Made by a program: the position numbers and the translations under genes. Source: Bacteroidota bacterium (lineage in GTDB: Bacteria > Bacteroidota > Rhodothermia > Rhodothermales > UBA10348). Taken from it: DNA of 64,000 nucleotides. Under the pieces are notes generated by a model. The model made no database searches. It was not told where the DNA came from and worked only from the letters and a program-made list of their open reading frames with translations. The stretch covers positions 310,001 to 374,000 of the forward strand of contig JAJCYR010000056.1 in the NCBI GenBank assembly GCA_029262775.1, given 5' to 3'. Each line of letters starts with the position of its first letter. Positions within the stretch are counted from its first letter, which is position 1. This document shows positions 20,229-29,509 of the stretch, in pieces.

Positions 20229-22751
20229 TCAAATTTCTGATCGCAGCACGTCCATGGTTCCGCGCTCGTACACGCCCCGCGAATTCACCATGCCAATTAC
20301 AAGGGTCAGCAGCATGACGGTTCCAAGAAGCGCGGCCAGTGGCAGGTAGCGCACCACAAACGTGGCATCGAAGACAAAGTAGGACAGACTCCAGCCTGCG
20401 ATAACGGCCAGCAGAATGCCGGTCAGAGCGGACACGAAACCGAGTACGGCATATTCCACGGCCATGATCCGAAGCACCGTCTGCCGCGAGGCGCCCAGTG
20501 TTTTGAGTAGGACACTCTCCTGTATGCGCTGAAACCGGCTCACGACGACAGCCGATGCCAGCACGATGAGACCGGTCAGAATGGAAAAAAGCGCCATGAA
20601 CCGGATGACAAAGGCAATCCGGCTGAAAATGGCATCGAATACGCCCAGGACAAGTGCCAAATCAATGGACGATACGTTGGGGTAGTCCTGGACGATGGCA
20701 GACTGCAGACGGGCAGACTGCACATCGTCTTCGGCTCGGGTCATCACCACATGAAATGCCGGGGCCGTGTCGAGCGAACCCTCCGGAAAGACGAAAAAGA
20801 AATTGGTCTGCAGGCGCTGCCAGTCCACCTCCCGCAGGCTCGTAATCTCGGTCTCGAGCATCACCCCCTGCACGTTCCACGTCAGGCGGTCACCCAAACC
20901 GACACCGAGTTGGGTGGCCACATCCACTTCGGCAGAAACGGGAATGGCGCCGCTGCCTTCCCACGCTCCCCGGAACGAGCCTTCCGTGAGCGTTTCTGCA
21001 TCGGTCAGCGTAGACCGGAATGTGGAACGGTACTCCCGCCTGTGGGCCCATGACAGGCGCCGCGTGCTGTCCTCCCGCATGGCGTCGATGGAGTCATCGT
21101 TGATTCCGTTCAGGCGCATGGTCACGATTGGAACACTGCTCAGGATGGGCACGCCCTGCTCTTGAAGCAAATTCTGTACGGGGGCCACCTGGTCCGGCTG
21201 TATGTCGTACATGATCAGGTTGGGCTGCCCGCCTCCGCCGAGGACATCGAGCTGGTCGAGAAGCACCTGCTGCGAGACCAGTAGCGTCGATATCAAAAAC
21301 GTACCCAGACCCAGCGAAAAGACCATCATGAGGGTCTGATTGTTGGGGCGGTGCAGGTTCGCAATGCCCTGCCTGACGAAATAGGGTAGCGAAGTCGGCG
21401 TATAGCGCACGAGACCCCTCACCAGTAGCGTACTGAGGCCCGCCAAAACGAGGAAAACCGCCGCAAGGCCAGCCGAATAGCCGAGGCCCACTTTCCAGTC
21501 GGGCGCCTGGATGATGGCGAAGACGACAAGCCCCGTGGCCGCAATTCCGGTAGCGGTCCACCACCACGGATCGCGCAGCGCCGACACGTGGCCGCCGGCC
21601 CCTGACCGGAGGGCGTCAAGGGGCGAGACCGACCGCACGCGCAGCAGCGGCAGCAGCGTAAACAGTACCGTCACACCCAGCCCTATTCCACTTCCGAGCA
21701 GTACGGCTGGCCACGAGACCGCGAACACCACGTCGACGGGTAGAAAGTCGGACAGTACGACTGGAATAGCGGTCTGCAGGGCAACGCCCACCATGCTGCC
21801 CAGCAGTACGCCTACGATGCCCATTCCAATGGCCTGGACCAGATAGACAGCCACCGTGGTGGCGATAGATGCGCCATAGACGCGCAGTACGGCTACGGTG
21901 GCAATACGCTGCTTCACGTATACATGGATACTCGACGCAACGCCGAGGCCGCCAAGCAGCAGGGACATGAACCCGATGAGGCCCAGAAAACGGTACAGGT
22001 TCGTGAGCGCCCGGCTCCAACTCTCCTGCTCTTCGCGAACGGTATCGGATCCCACATCGGACGCGAGCAGCGTACTTCGAAGGGAATCCCTCAGGACGTC
22101 CGCATCCCGTCCGTCCGGAAACTGAAAATAGACTTCGTATTCGACGCGGCTACCGAGCGATGTGAGCGTCGTGTCCAGGCCCGCCCGCGGAATGTAGATG
22201 CGGGGACTGAACAGACCCGCGGCCGCAGATTCCCGTGGTGTTTCAATGATCCGGCCCATTATGGGGTAGGCCCGGCTTCCGATCCGAACGGAATCGCCCG
22301 TTTCCACCTGGAATTGATTCATGAGCGTGCCGTCAACCAGTGCACCACCCGCGTCCAGATAGGTATCGGCGGCCACCGCCGGCTCCGTGACGACGCGGCC
22401 ATAGAACGGATAACCGGGCTCATGCGCCCGGATCGTCGCCAGGCGGGCCTTGTCCCGGGCCGGAAAAAACGCCATGGAAGAAAATGAGGTGCGCCGGCTC
22501 TGATTTCCGCCGATGGAATCGATCAGTGCTTCTATGTGTTTCGGAAACGGCTCGTCACGTTCAAAACTGAGATCCGCACCGAGCAGCGATCGGGCTTCAT
22601 TGTCAATGGCGCGTTCGAGATTGTCGCCGAAGGAATTGATGGACACAAGCGCAGCAACGCCGAGCACCATCGACGAAATGAAGAGCAGCATGCGCCTGCG
22701 GCTTCCGCGGGAGTCGCGCCAGGCGAAAGAGGCTATGAATCGTATACTCAT
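20229..22751 (-). CDS. ABC transporter permease of the FtsX/YbbP type
   Basis: An 840-residue inner-membrane protein. One N-terminal membrane helix (near 22-42), a large periplasmic domain with MacB-like sequence, a first three-helix FtsX cluster (about 258-375), further helices near 405-455, a second periplasmic part, and a C-terminal FtsX cluster (about 715-830). This matches the ten-helix YbbP layout. It shares a 4-base overlap with the ATPase gene upstream, and together with the divergent esterase it repeats the E. coli tesA-ybbA-ybbP arrangement. The E. coli complex is of unsettled function, proposed to work on lipids or hydrophobic compounds. Not a LolCE pair, since a single long permease is present. 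Confidence 0.9.
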   Translation of the reverse strand: MSIRFIASFAWRDSRGSRRRMLLFISSMVLGVAALVSINSFGDNLERAIDNEARSLLGADLSFERDEPFPKHIEALIDSIGGNQSRRTSFSSMAFFPARDKARLATIRAHEPGYPFYGRVVTEPAVAADTYLDAGGALVDGTLMNQFQVETGDSVRIGSRAYPIMGRIIETPRESAAAGLFSPRIYIPRAGLDTTLTSLGSRVEYEVYFQFPDGRDADVLRDSLRSTLLASDVGSDTVREEQESWSRALTNLYRFLGLIGFMSLLLGGLGVASSIHVYVKQRIATVAVLRVYGASIATTVAVYLVQAIGMGIVGVLLGSMVGVALQTAIPVVLSDFLPVDVVFAVSWPAVLLGSGIGLGVTVLFTLLPLLRVRSVSPLDALRSGAGGHVSALRDPWWWTATGIAATGLVVFAIIQAPDWKVGLGYSAGLAAVFLVLAGLSTLLVRGLVRYTPTSLPYFVRQGIANLHRPNNQTLMMVFSLGLGTFLISTLLVSQQVLLDQLDVLGGGGQPNLIMYDIQPDQVAPVQNLLQEQGVPILSSVPIVTMRLNGINDDSIDAMREDSTRRLSWAHRREYRSTFRSTLTDAETLTEGSFRGAWEGSGAIPVSAEVDVATQLGVGLGDRLTWNVQGVMLETEITSLREVDWQRLQTNFFFVFPEGSLDTAPAFHVVMTRAEDDVQSARLQSAIVQDYPNVSSIDLALVLGVFDAIFSRIAFVIRFMALFSILTGLIVLASAVVVSRFQRIQESVLLKTLGASRQTVLRIMAVEYAVLGFVSALTGILLAVIAGWSLSYFVFDATFVVRYLPLAALLGTVMLLTLVIGMVNSRGVYERGTMDVLRSEI

Positions 22752-23437
22752 TGCGCGTCGACCGCCAGCTCCTCAACCGCCCTTCCCCCCTTCAGACGCA
22801 GAATGCGTCCCGTCCGTGAGGCCAGCTCTGCATCGTGTGTGACGAGGACCAGCGTCGTGCCCGCCGTACGGTTGAGCTGGAACATGATCTCCTCCAGGTG
22901 GGAGCTCGTCTCGGCGTCAAGGTTCCCGGTGGGCTCATCGGCAAACAGGATGTCCGGCTCGTTGATGAATGCACGCGCGAGTGCAACACGCTGCTGTTCG
23001 CCACCCGAGAGCTGCGACGGATAATGCCCCAAGCGGTCTCCGAGGCCTACTTCCACGAGCAGATCCCGTGCCTGCGATGTGACACCGCGTCTGCCGCGCA
23101 GCTCGGCCGGGACCATGACGTTTTCGAGCGCCGTGAGCGTAGGAAGCAGTCGGAACGACTGGAACACGAACCCAACGTGCTCATTGCGGACGCGGGCCCG
23201 CTCGTCCTCGCCGAGCGCTCCGAGGTCGTGGCCGCACAGCGTGACCGATCCCCTCGTGGGACCATCAAGGCCCGCGCAGAGTCCAAGCAGCGTCGTTTTG
23301 CCACTACCCGACGGTCCCACGATCGAAAACGTGTCTCCTTCGTTGAGATCAAAGGACACGGAATCGAGTACCGTGAGGCTCCTGGCGCCACTTTCAAATG
23401 TTTTCGTCAGATCCCTGACGGCAAGTACCACAGCCAT
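22748..23437 (-). CDS. ABC transporter ATP-binding protein (YbbA-like)
   Basis: A 229-residue ATPase of the MacB/LolD/FtsE class. Walker A is GPSGSGKTT (about 39-47), the Q-loop is GFVFQSFRLLPTLTA, the signature LSGGEQQRVALARA, Walker B ILFADEPTGNLD, and the switch His is in LVTHDAEL. It should form a complex with the long permease encoded just downstream (4-base ATGA overlap). Its start codon abuts the start codon of the divergent esterase with no base between, so the promoters of each must lie within the other gene or further upstream. The E. coli homologue pair YbbA-YbbP lies next to tesA in the same orientation. Confidence 0.94.
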   Translation of the reverse strand: MAVVLAVRDLTKTFESGARSLTVLDSVSFDLNEGDTFSIVGPSGSGKTTLLGLCAGLDGPTRGSVTLCGHDLGALGEDERARVRNEHVGFVFQSFRLLPTLTALENVMVPAELRGRRGVTSQARDLLVEVGLGDRLGHYPSQLSGGEQQRVALARAFINEPDILFADEPTGNLDAETSSHLEEIMFQLNRTAGTTLVLVTHDAELASRTGRILRLKGGRAVEELAVDAQ

Positions 23438-24187
23438 ATGTTTACACTGAACCCTGAAAAGAATCTTCTGTACGGGATCTGCCTCGTCGGGGTCCTCCTG
23501 CTTGTCGGATGTTCCAATAATTCTGATCAGAGGACGGATCCGGGGACATTGCCCACGGGCCGCACGGCGCCATCAGATACCCATCTCCCGGCCCCACCCC
23601 CCGAGACTGCGTCCGGTTCCGAGCTACGGATTGTGTTTCTGGGCGACAGCATATCGGCCGCGTACGGCCTGTCCGAAGAAGAAGGGTACGTATACCTGAT
23701 CCAGCAGAAACTGGACTCCCTCGGGATCGACGCGCATGTCGTCAATGCGGGTGTTTCGGGAGATACGAGTAGCGGAGGCCTGAGCCGCATTGAATGGGTG
23801 CTCGGCACGGCTACGGATATTCTGGTGCTCGAACTGGGCGGAAATGATGCACTGCGGGGAATTGATCTCGACGTGACACGCCGTAACCTGGCGGGAATCA
23901 TTGAAAAAAGCCGACGCCTGAATCCGGGAATCCGCATTATCATGGTGGGCATGCAGGTCCCCCCGAATCTGGGAACGGCGTACACGCAGCAGTTCCGGGA
24001 GCTCTTTCCCAGTCTTGCCGACGAATACGGCACAGAACTCGTCCCCTTCCTGCTCGAGGACGTGGCACTCGTGCCCGGGCGCATGCAGGACGATGGTATC
24101 CACCCGACATCCGAGGGGCACCGTATCATGGCAGCGACCATGTGGGACGCGCTGCAGCCCGTTGTGGAAGACGCTACAGCGCCTTGA
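23438..24187 (+). CDS. SGNH-family arylesterase/lysophospholipase, lipoprotein (TesA-like)
   Basis: A 249-residue serine esterase. The signal peptide ends in the lipobox LLVGC (Cys25), so it is probably a membrane-anchored lipoprotein, unlike soluble periplasmic E. coli TesA. The SGNH blocks are GDSIS (Ser71), GVSGDTSSGG, LGGNDALRG, and DGIHPTSEGH near the C-terminus (Asp and His of the triad). Likely substrates are short acyl esters or lysophospholipids. The frame is open far upstream across the ABC gene on the other strand, but the ATG at 23438 gives the signal peptide and family start. Its 3' end overlaps pntB by 14 bases on the opposite strand. Confidence 0.9.
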   Translation: MFTLNPEKNLLYGICLVGVLLLVGCSNNSDQRTDPGTLPTGRTAPSDTHLPAPPPETASGSELRIVFLGDSISAAYGLSEEEGYVYLIQQKLDSLGIDAHVVNAGVSGDTSSGGLSRIEWVLGTATDILVLELGGNDALRGIDLDVTRRNLAGIIEKSRRLNPGIRIIMVGMQVPPNLGTAYTQQFRELFPSLADEYGTELVPFLLEDVALVPGRMQDDGIHPTSEGHRIMAATMWDALQPVVEDATAP

Positions 24188-25598
24188 CCTCCGTCACAAT
24201 CTTTGAAACGGACTCCTTGGCATCGCCGAAGAGCATTTGGTTGTTGGAGTTGTAGAATAGTTCGTTGTCAATGCCGGCGTAGCCGGGTCGCATAGAGCGT
24301 TTGAGCACAATGGACGTCGCTGCGTGGTCCACATTCAGGATGGGCATCCCGTAAATGGGGCTGGCCTTGTCGTGCCGCGCAGCCGGGTTGACCACATCGT
24401 TGGCCCCGATTACGACCGCGACATCCGTTGTGTCGAACTCGCCGTTGATCTCATCCATCTCGAACAGCTTGTCGTAGGACACGTTTGCCTCGGCCAGCAA
24501 CACGTTCATATGTCCCGGCATACGGCCAGCCACCGGGTGAACGGCGAACTTGACGTCTACTCCCCTCTTCTCCAATTCGTCAGCCAGTTCACGCACCGCA
24601 TGCTGCGCCTGCGCGACGGCCATCCCGTAGCCCGGTACAAAAATTACTTTCGATGCATACGTCAACATGATGGCCACGTCGTCAGCCGTCGTGGAGTTCA
24701 CGCTTCCCATGTCCGCGGCCGGCCCCTGGCCGGCCGATGCACCCGTCGAGTCGCCGCCGAAACCCCCAATAAGGACGTTCAAAAGCGACCGGTTCATGGC
24801 CACGCACATGATATTGGTCAGGATGAGACCCGAGGCCCCAACCAGTGCACCCGAAACAATCAGCACCGTGTTGTCGAGCACGAATCCGGTCGCGGCGGCC
24901 GCCAATCCGGAGTAGGAGTTCAGGAGGGCTACCACGACAGGCATATCGGCGCCTCCGATCGGGATCACAAGCAGCACACCGAGCAGCAGGGCCGCAGCAG
25001 CCACCACGATGGCGCCCAGCACGACCGGATCTGCAACCGACGGGAATTCCGCGGCGCCCATGGCCATCCATGTGGTTCCACCCAGCACGGCAGCCACGAT
25101 CAGCAGTGTCATCAGGCGCATACCCGGAAACGAAATGGGGTTGCCGGAAATACGCCCCGAGAGCTTTCCGAACGCCACAAAGCTGCCGGTGAAGGTTACG
25201 GTACCAATGAGAATGGAAAGGGCGATGGTGATGGCAGTCACCACGCCGAGTGCTCCCTCTTCGACGGCCATGATGTGCGCAATTTCTGCGCCCGCCACGA
25301 GCGTCGACGCAATACCACCGAACCCGTTGAACGCGGCCACCAGCTCCGGCATACCGGTCATCTGTACGCGCCGGGCCATGACAGCCCCGATGCCACCGCC
25401 CACCACAACGCCGAGAAGCATCTGTACGGGCGTCAGGATCTCCTGCATGAACAGCGTGGCCACGACGGCCACAAACATGCCGAGTGCAGCCAGCTGATTT
25501 CCCTGGCGGGCCGTAGCCGGTGACTGGAGCCGCTTCAGTCCGACGATGAACAGAATGGCTGAAGCAAGATAGGCAAGATCAATAATGGCTTCTTTCAT
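24174..25598 (-). CDS. pntB: NAD(P) transhydrogenase subunit beta
   Basis: Membrane subunit of the proton-translocating transhydrogenase, which makes NADPH from NADH at the cost of proton-motive force. The N-terminal ~265 residues carry eight or nine membrane helices. The C-terminal NADP-binding domain (about 300-474) has VPGYGMAVAQAQHAVRELAD, HPVAGRMPGHMNVLLAEA, GANDVVNPAARHD, MPILNVD and KRSMRPGYAGIDN, all strongly conserved in PntB. Normal length at 474 residues. It follows the small subunit with 4 bases between. The Gly/Ala/Ser-rich segment near 275-295 is the usual linker. Confidence 0.96.
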   Translation of the reverse strand: MKEAIIDLAYLASAILFIVGLKRLQSPATARQGNQLAALGMFVAVVATLFMQEILTPVQMLLGVVVGGGIGAVMARRVQMTGMPELVAAFNGFGGIASTLVAGAEIAHIMAVEEGALGVVTAITIALSILIGTVTFTGSFVAFGKLSGRISGNPISFPGMRLMTLLIVAAVLGGTTWMAMGAAEFPSVADPVVLGAIVVAAAALLLGVLLVIPIGGADMPVVVALLNSYSGLAAAATGFVLDNTVLIVSGALVGASGLILTNIMCVAMNRSLLNVLIGGFGGDSTGASAGQGPAADMGSVNSTTADDVAIMLTYASKVIFVPGYGMAVAQAQHAVRELADELEKRGVDVKFAVHPVAGRMPGHMNVLLAEANVSYDKLFEMDEINGEFDTTDVAVVIGANDVVNPAARHDKASPIYGMPILNVDHAATSIVLKRSMRPGYAGIDNELFYNSNNQMLFGDAKESVSKIVTEVKAL

Positions 25599-25602
25599 GG
25601 CG

Positions 25603-25878
25603 TTACTGCTCTTTTTTCTTGAACATCTGCAGCATTCGGTCGGTCACCAGAAAGCCACCCACGACGTTGATGGTTGCGAATATGAGTGCAGCAACACCAA
25701 TCCACATGGCCCACGGATCGCCCACCATGCCGGCCACCACGAGGGCTCCCACGATGGTAATTCCGGATATGGCATTCGATCCGGACATGAGCGGCGTATG
25801 CAGCGTCTGTGGCACCTTGGAAATCACTTCCCGCCCTATGAACGATGCCAGTACAAAGATTATCAGATTTTCAATCAT
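25603..25878 (-). CDS. NAD(P) transhydrogenase small membrane subunit (alpha-2)
   Basis: A 91-residue membrane protein with three helices (IIFVLASFIG, a PLMSGSNAISGI segment, and AALIFATINVVGGFLV). It corresponds to the C-terminal membrane part of E. coli PntA, encoded separately in the three-subunit form of the enzyme. The PLMSGSNAISGI stretch is the family hallmark. It overlaps the alpha-1 gene by 4 bases and is followed by pntB after 4 bases, so the three are one unit. Confidence 0.93.
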   Translation of the reverse strand: MIENLIIFVLASFIGREVISKVPQTLHTPLMSGSNAISGITIVGALVVAGMVGDPWAMWIGVAALIFATINVVGGFLVTDRMLQMFKKKEQ

Positions 25879-27008
25879 GATTCGAGCAGCTTTTTGACAC
25901 GTTCATTGACCACTTCACCACCCCGGCACACACAGCTTCCTGTGAAGACCTCATCGTCCAGGTTTTCGGTGAATCCGTTTTCATTGGTGAAGTCCAGCAG
26001 CATGGCGAGGAGCGTTCGGGCATACAATTCACTGGCGTGCACAGGCATATCGGCCGGCAGGTTCGTGGCGCCGATAATTGTAACTCCATGGGTTACAATT
26101 ATTTCACCCGGTTTGGTGAGTGCGCAGTTGCCACCATTGGCTGCTGCCATATCGACAATCACACTTCCGGGTGCCATGGCCTTCACGGCCGCCTCCGATA
26201 TCAGAAGCGGTGCCGGCCGCCCAGGAATGAGGGCTGTCGATACCACGACGGCCGATTTTCCGATGTGAGGCACGAGCAGTTCCACCTGCTGCTTCGCTTT
26301 TTCCTCGACGAGCGCCTTGGCATACCCACCTGAATCCTGCATATCGCCCATCTCTATTTCCAGTTCGACGAACTGCGCCCCGAGGCTCATCACCTCTTCC
26401 CGCGCCGCATCCCGTATATCATAGGCGGAGACGCGCGCCCCGAGGCGCCGTGCGGTCGCAATCGCCTGCAGACCCGCAACACCCGCCCCCAGCACGAGGA
26501 CGTTCGACGGCCGGACGGTGCCGGCGGCCGTGGTCAACAGGGGAAAGAATTTGGGTAGATGCATGGCGGCCATGATCACAGCACGGTATCCGCCAATGGA
26601 TGACAGCGCGGAAAGGGCATCCATTTTCTGTGCCCGCGAAATCCTCGGGACCAGTTCCATGGCCAGTGCCGTGGTGCCGTGCGCGGCCAGTCTGCGGGCG
26701 CGGTCCGGCGCATCGAGAGGACGCATGAAACCGATATAGGCGCCGCCGTGCTTCATGAGGGCGATTTCCTCATCCGACGGAGGCTGTACTTTCACGAGGA
26801 CGTCTGACGCGAATGCGCCCGCGCGATCTGTGATCGTGGCACCGGCATCCGTGAAATCGGAGTCCGGAATATAAGCGCCGGCGCCAGCACCGGATTCCAC
26901 GCGCACAGAGGCACCTTCTTTCACCAACCGACGCACCACATCGGGCACGAGCGCAACCAGGCGCTCTCCCGGCAGTGACTCCTTGGGAACTCCCAGAGAC
27001 CAGGCCAT
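25875..27008 (-). CDS. pntA: NAD(P) transhydrogenase subunit alpha, NAD(H)-binding part (alpha-1)
   Basis: A 377-residue cytosolic domain I protein. The N-terminal LGVPKESLPGERLVALVPD is typical of the alanine-dehydrogenase/PNT family; NVLVLGAGVAGLQAIATARRLGA is the NAD-binding fold (read in parts, near 170-190), RDAAREEVMSLGAQFVELE follows, and VVVSTALIPGRPAPLL is the conserved loop. Alanine dehydrogenase is the main alternative; the adjacent membrane subunit and pntB settle it. The start gives the canonical N-terminus. About 150 bases of non-coding DNA upstream, before serC, should hold the promoter. Confidence 0.95.
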   Translation of the reverse strand: MAWSLGVPKESLPGERLVALVPDVVRRLVKEGASVRVESGAGAGAYIPDSDFTDAGATITDRAGAFASDVLVKVQPPSDEEIALMKHGGAYIGFMRPLDAPDRARRLAAHGTTALAMELVPRISRAQKMDALSALSSIGGYRAVIMAAMHLPKFFPLLTTAAGTVRPSNVLVLGAGVAGLQAIATARRLGARVSAYDIRDAAREEVMSLGAQFVELEIEMGDMQDSGGYAKALVEEKAKQQVELLVPHIGKSAVVVSTALIPGRPAPLLISEAAVKAMAPGSVIVDMAAANGGNCALTKPGEIIVTHGVTIIGATNLPADMPVHASELYARTLLAMLLDFTNENGFTENLDDEVFTGSCVCRGGEVVNERVKKLLES

Positions 27009-27162
27009 ACATCCTCACAACGTCTGATGAACGGAACGGTACGTATATACAAAGCCGCGAGCGACTTGTGCAATGCATCGAACCGATTACTGGGTGAAGG
27101 GGAATCCCTTACGAGGCGCTCTCCGGGCAACACGGCGCTCTACTTGTTCAACAGCCTTCTAC

Positions 27163-28239
27163 TCAGCCGTTTTTGCGCTCGAAATCCGACATGAAATCAA
27201 CCAGCGCCTGGACGGACGAAAGCTCACACGCATTGTAGATCGAAGCCCGAATGCCCCCTGCGCTACGGTGGCCTTTGAGGGCAAGAAGGCCCTCCGTTTT
27301 GGCCCCGGAAATGAACTCCGCTTCCATTTCTTCGCTCGGAAGCCGGAACGTCACGTTCATTTTTGAACGCGACCCCTTCTCGGCGGTACCCCGGTAGAAG
27401 TCCGTCTGGTCAATGCGCCCGTAGAGCAGATCCGCCTTCGCTTCGTTGCGGGCCTTCATGCCCATGAGGCCGCCCTCTTCCGCAACCCAACGCAGTACCT
27501 TTTCGACCATGTAGACCGCAAAGACCGGTGGCGTGTTGAACAGCTTCTCTGCGTGCACGCGGTAGTCGAGCATGGTGGGCAAGTCTCCCTTTATGCGTTC
27601 CATGAACGACTTTCTGATCAGCACAACGGTAACACCGGCAGGCCCGATATTCTTCTGCGCACCGGCATAGATCATGCCGTAGGGCGCCAGGTCCAGGGGG
27701 CGAGACAGGAAATCGGAGCTGGCATCGCAGATGAGCGGAGCGGGCGAGGAGACCGGGTCTTCCTGGAACTGCGTACCGAATATGGTATTGTTTGACGTGA
27801 TGTGGACATAGGCCGGGTCACTTGAATGGGACCACGAAGAGACGGGCGGAATATGGGAAAAATTATCCTCTGCGCTCGTTGCAGCCACGTGTACATTGCC
27901 CACACGACGCGCCTCGGCAATGGCCTTTTTTGACCAGGAACCGGTGTTTACATAGTCAGCCGTCTGACCAGCTGGCAGAAAATTCAGCGCCAACTGGTAG
28001 AACTGGAGCGAGGCTCCGCCCTGCAGAAACAGGATATGCCACTCGTCGCCGAGCCCGAGCAGCGTGGCCAGATGCTGCCTGGCCGAGTCTACAACAGCCG
28101 TATACTCGGGCGATCGGTGGCTGATTTCCATGATCGATGCGCCGGCCCCGCCATAGACGAGCATTTCCTGCTGGGCTTCTTCGAGGACAGAGACAGGAAG
28201 GGCACCGGGGCCCGCAGAGAAGTTGTGGAGTCGTTTCAT
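27163..28239 (-). CDS. serC: Phosphoserine aminotransferase
   Basis: PLP enzyme of serine synthesis (3-phosphohydroxypyruvate plus glutamate to phosphoserine) that also serves vitamin B6 synthesis. The start NFSAGPGALP is the family signature. HRSPEYTAVV, FLQGGASLQFYQLALN and the PLP Lys in AGAQKNIGPAG are visible, as is GHRSAGGIRASIYNA near the C-terminus, which binds the phosphate. At 358 residues it has the usual length. It follows serA by 2 bases. With serA and the DUF1015 gene upstream it forms a three-gene serine cluster. Confidence 0.96.
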   Translation of the reverse strand: MKRLHNFSAGPGALPVSVLEEAQQEMLVYGGAGASIMEISHRSPEYTAVVDSARQHLATLLGLGDEWHILFLQGGASLQFYQLALNFLPAGQTADYVNTGSWSKKAIAEARRVGNVHVAATSAEDNFSHIPPVSSWSHSSDPAYVHITSNNTIFGTQFQEDPVSSPAPLICDASSDFLSRPLDLAPYGMIYAGAQKNIGPAGVTVVLIRKSFMERIKGDLPTMLDYRVHAEKLFNTPPVFAVYMVEKVLRWVAEEGGLMGMKARNEAKADLLYGRIDQTDFYRGTAEKGSRSKMNVTFRLPSEEMEAEFISGAKTEGLLALKGHRSAGGIRASIYNACELSSVQALVDFMSDFERKNG

Positions 28240-28241
28240 GG

Positions 28242-29444
28242 TTATAAATCGATGAGGCTGACAGCAAGCACGTGTTCGAGTTCGGATATCCGGTCAACGA
28301 CCGGGGTGTCCACGTTGCCATCAAACCGGATGTAGGCGCAGGCAGCTTTTGCCCCGTCAAAAATCACGTTTTCCATTTCCTGGATATTCCACCCGGCACT
28401 GCGCATGGCATCGAGCACGGTCGCGAGAACACCCACGCGATCCTGATGTCGGACCGTAAGTTGGTGCGTGGCAGGAGACTGAACGGCCAGGTTCACGCAG
28501 TTGTGCACCTCCCCACTCGCGGCATAACCGGTGATGATCCGTGCGGCCTCCTCGGCAATCGCTTCCTGGGCCTCAGCGGTTGAGGCACCAATGTGATGGG
28601 ACAGGTACACGGAAGGGTTATCTGCGAGTGCGTGACTGAACGCCCCCTCTTTGAAGGAAGGTTCGTCGGAGAACACATCCAGGAACGCCCGTATGCCCTT
28701 GTCGCGGATGGCACTCGAGAGCGCCTCCTCATCCACGACGGACGCCCGCGTGGTGTTGATGAAAAACGCCCCCGGTTTCATGGCACCAAAAAAAGCAGCG
28801 TTGGCAAGCTTGTGCGTGTCCGGGGCCGCGGCCACGTGCAGTGTGACGGCATCGGCCTGAGCGGCCACTTCGATGGGCGAATCCACGCGCAGAATGCCGA
28901 GTTCACGCGCCCGCTCGTCGGTGAGCGAGCGGGACCATGCCACGATGTGCATGTCGAGCGCCTGGGCACGCACAATCACCTCGGCGCCAATATTACCCAC
29001 GCCGATCACGCCGAGCGTGCGCCCCTTCAGGCCTGCGGCCTTCGAGTAGCGGTTCTTGTTCCAGACGCCCTGCCGGGCATCCATCACGTTGTCGGGAAGC
29101 AAACGGTCCAGTGAAAGCAGCATCCCGATGGCGAGCTCGGCCACCGCCACGGCATTTTTGCCCGGGCAGTTGGCCACGAACACGCCAGCGGCAGATGCGG
29201 CCTCCACGTCAATGGTATCGTACCCGGCGCCGGCACGAACAATGAGTTCCAGGGCGCTCGAGGCTGCAATATCTGCGGCCAGCACCTTCGTCGAGCGCAC
29301 CACGAGAACGTGTGGTGCGTGCTGCGCGAGCGCTGCCGTCAGCGCCTCTCCGGACAGCTTGGGTTCATTGATCACGGTCAGACCGGCACCAGTAAGCAGT
29401 GAGAGAACCTGGTCGGAAAGTTTGTCAGCAAGTAGAACGCGCAT
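28242..29444 (-). CDS. serA: D-3-phosphoglycerate dehydrogenase
   Basis: First enzyme of serine synthesis: oxidises 3-phosphoglycerate with NAD. The substrate/NAD domains include LIVRAGAGYDTIDVEAA, GKNAVAVAELAIG, GVIGVGNIGAEV (Rossmann loop near 148-159), NTTRASVVDEEAL (active-site Arg in the preceding blocks) and HHIGASTAEAQEAI (catalytic His). An ACT domain fills the last ~75 residues (HQLTVRHQDRVGVLATVLD), so feedback control by serine is likely. 400 residues, without the extra intervening domain of the long SerA type. It starts 65 bases after the DUF1015 gene end and runs into serC. Confidence 0.95.
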   Translation of the reverse strand: MRVLLADKLSDQVLSLLTGAGLTVINEPKLSGEALTAALAQHAPHVLVVRSTKVLAADIAASSALELIVRAGAGYDTIDVEAASAAGVFVANCPGKNAVAVAELAIGMLLSLDRLLPDNVMDARQGVWNKNRYSKAAGLKGRTLGVIGVGNIGAEVIVRAQALDMHIVAWSRSLTDERARELGILRVDSPIEVAAQADAVTLHVAAAPDTHKLANAAFFGAMKPGAFFINTTRASVVDEEALSSAIRDKGIRAFLDVFSDEPSFKEGAFSHALADNPSVYLSHHIGASTAEAQEAIAEEAARIITGYAASGEVHNCVNLAVQSPATHQLTVRHQDRVGVLATVLDAMRSAGWNIQEMENVIFDGAKAACAYIRFDGNVDTPVVDRISELEHVLAVSLIDL

Positions 29445-29509
29445 GGGACGGATGGAAGATCAGGATGAGAGCAGTTTCGGAAGCGAAGGGACTTCAGGAC
29501 GGCACGATG

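Noticed and set aside
27009..27162. Possible small gene between serC and pntA
   Set aside because: No open frame with a credible start and protein character; most likely the promoter region of the transhydrogenase genes.
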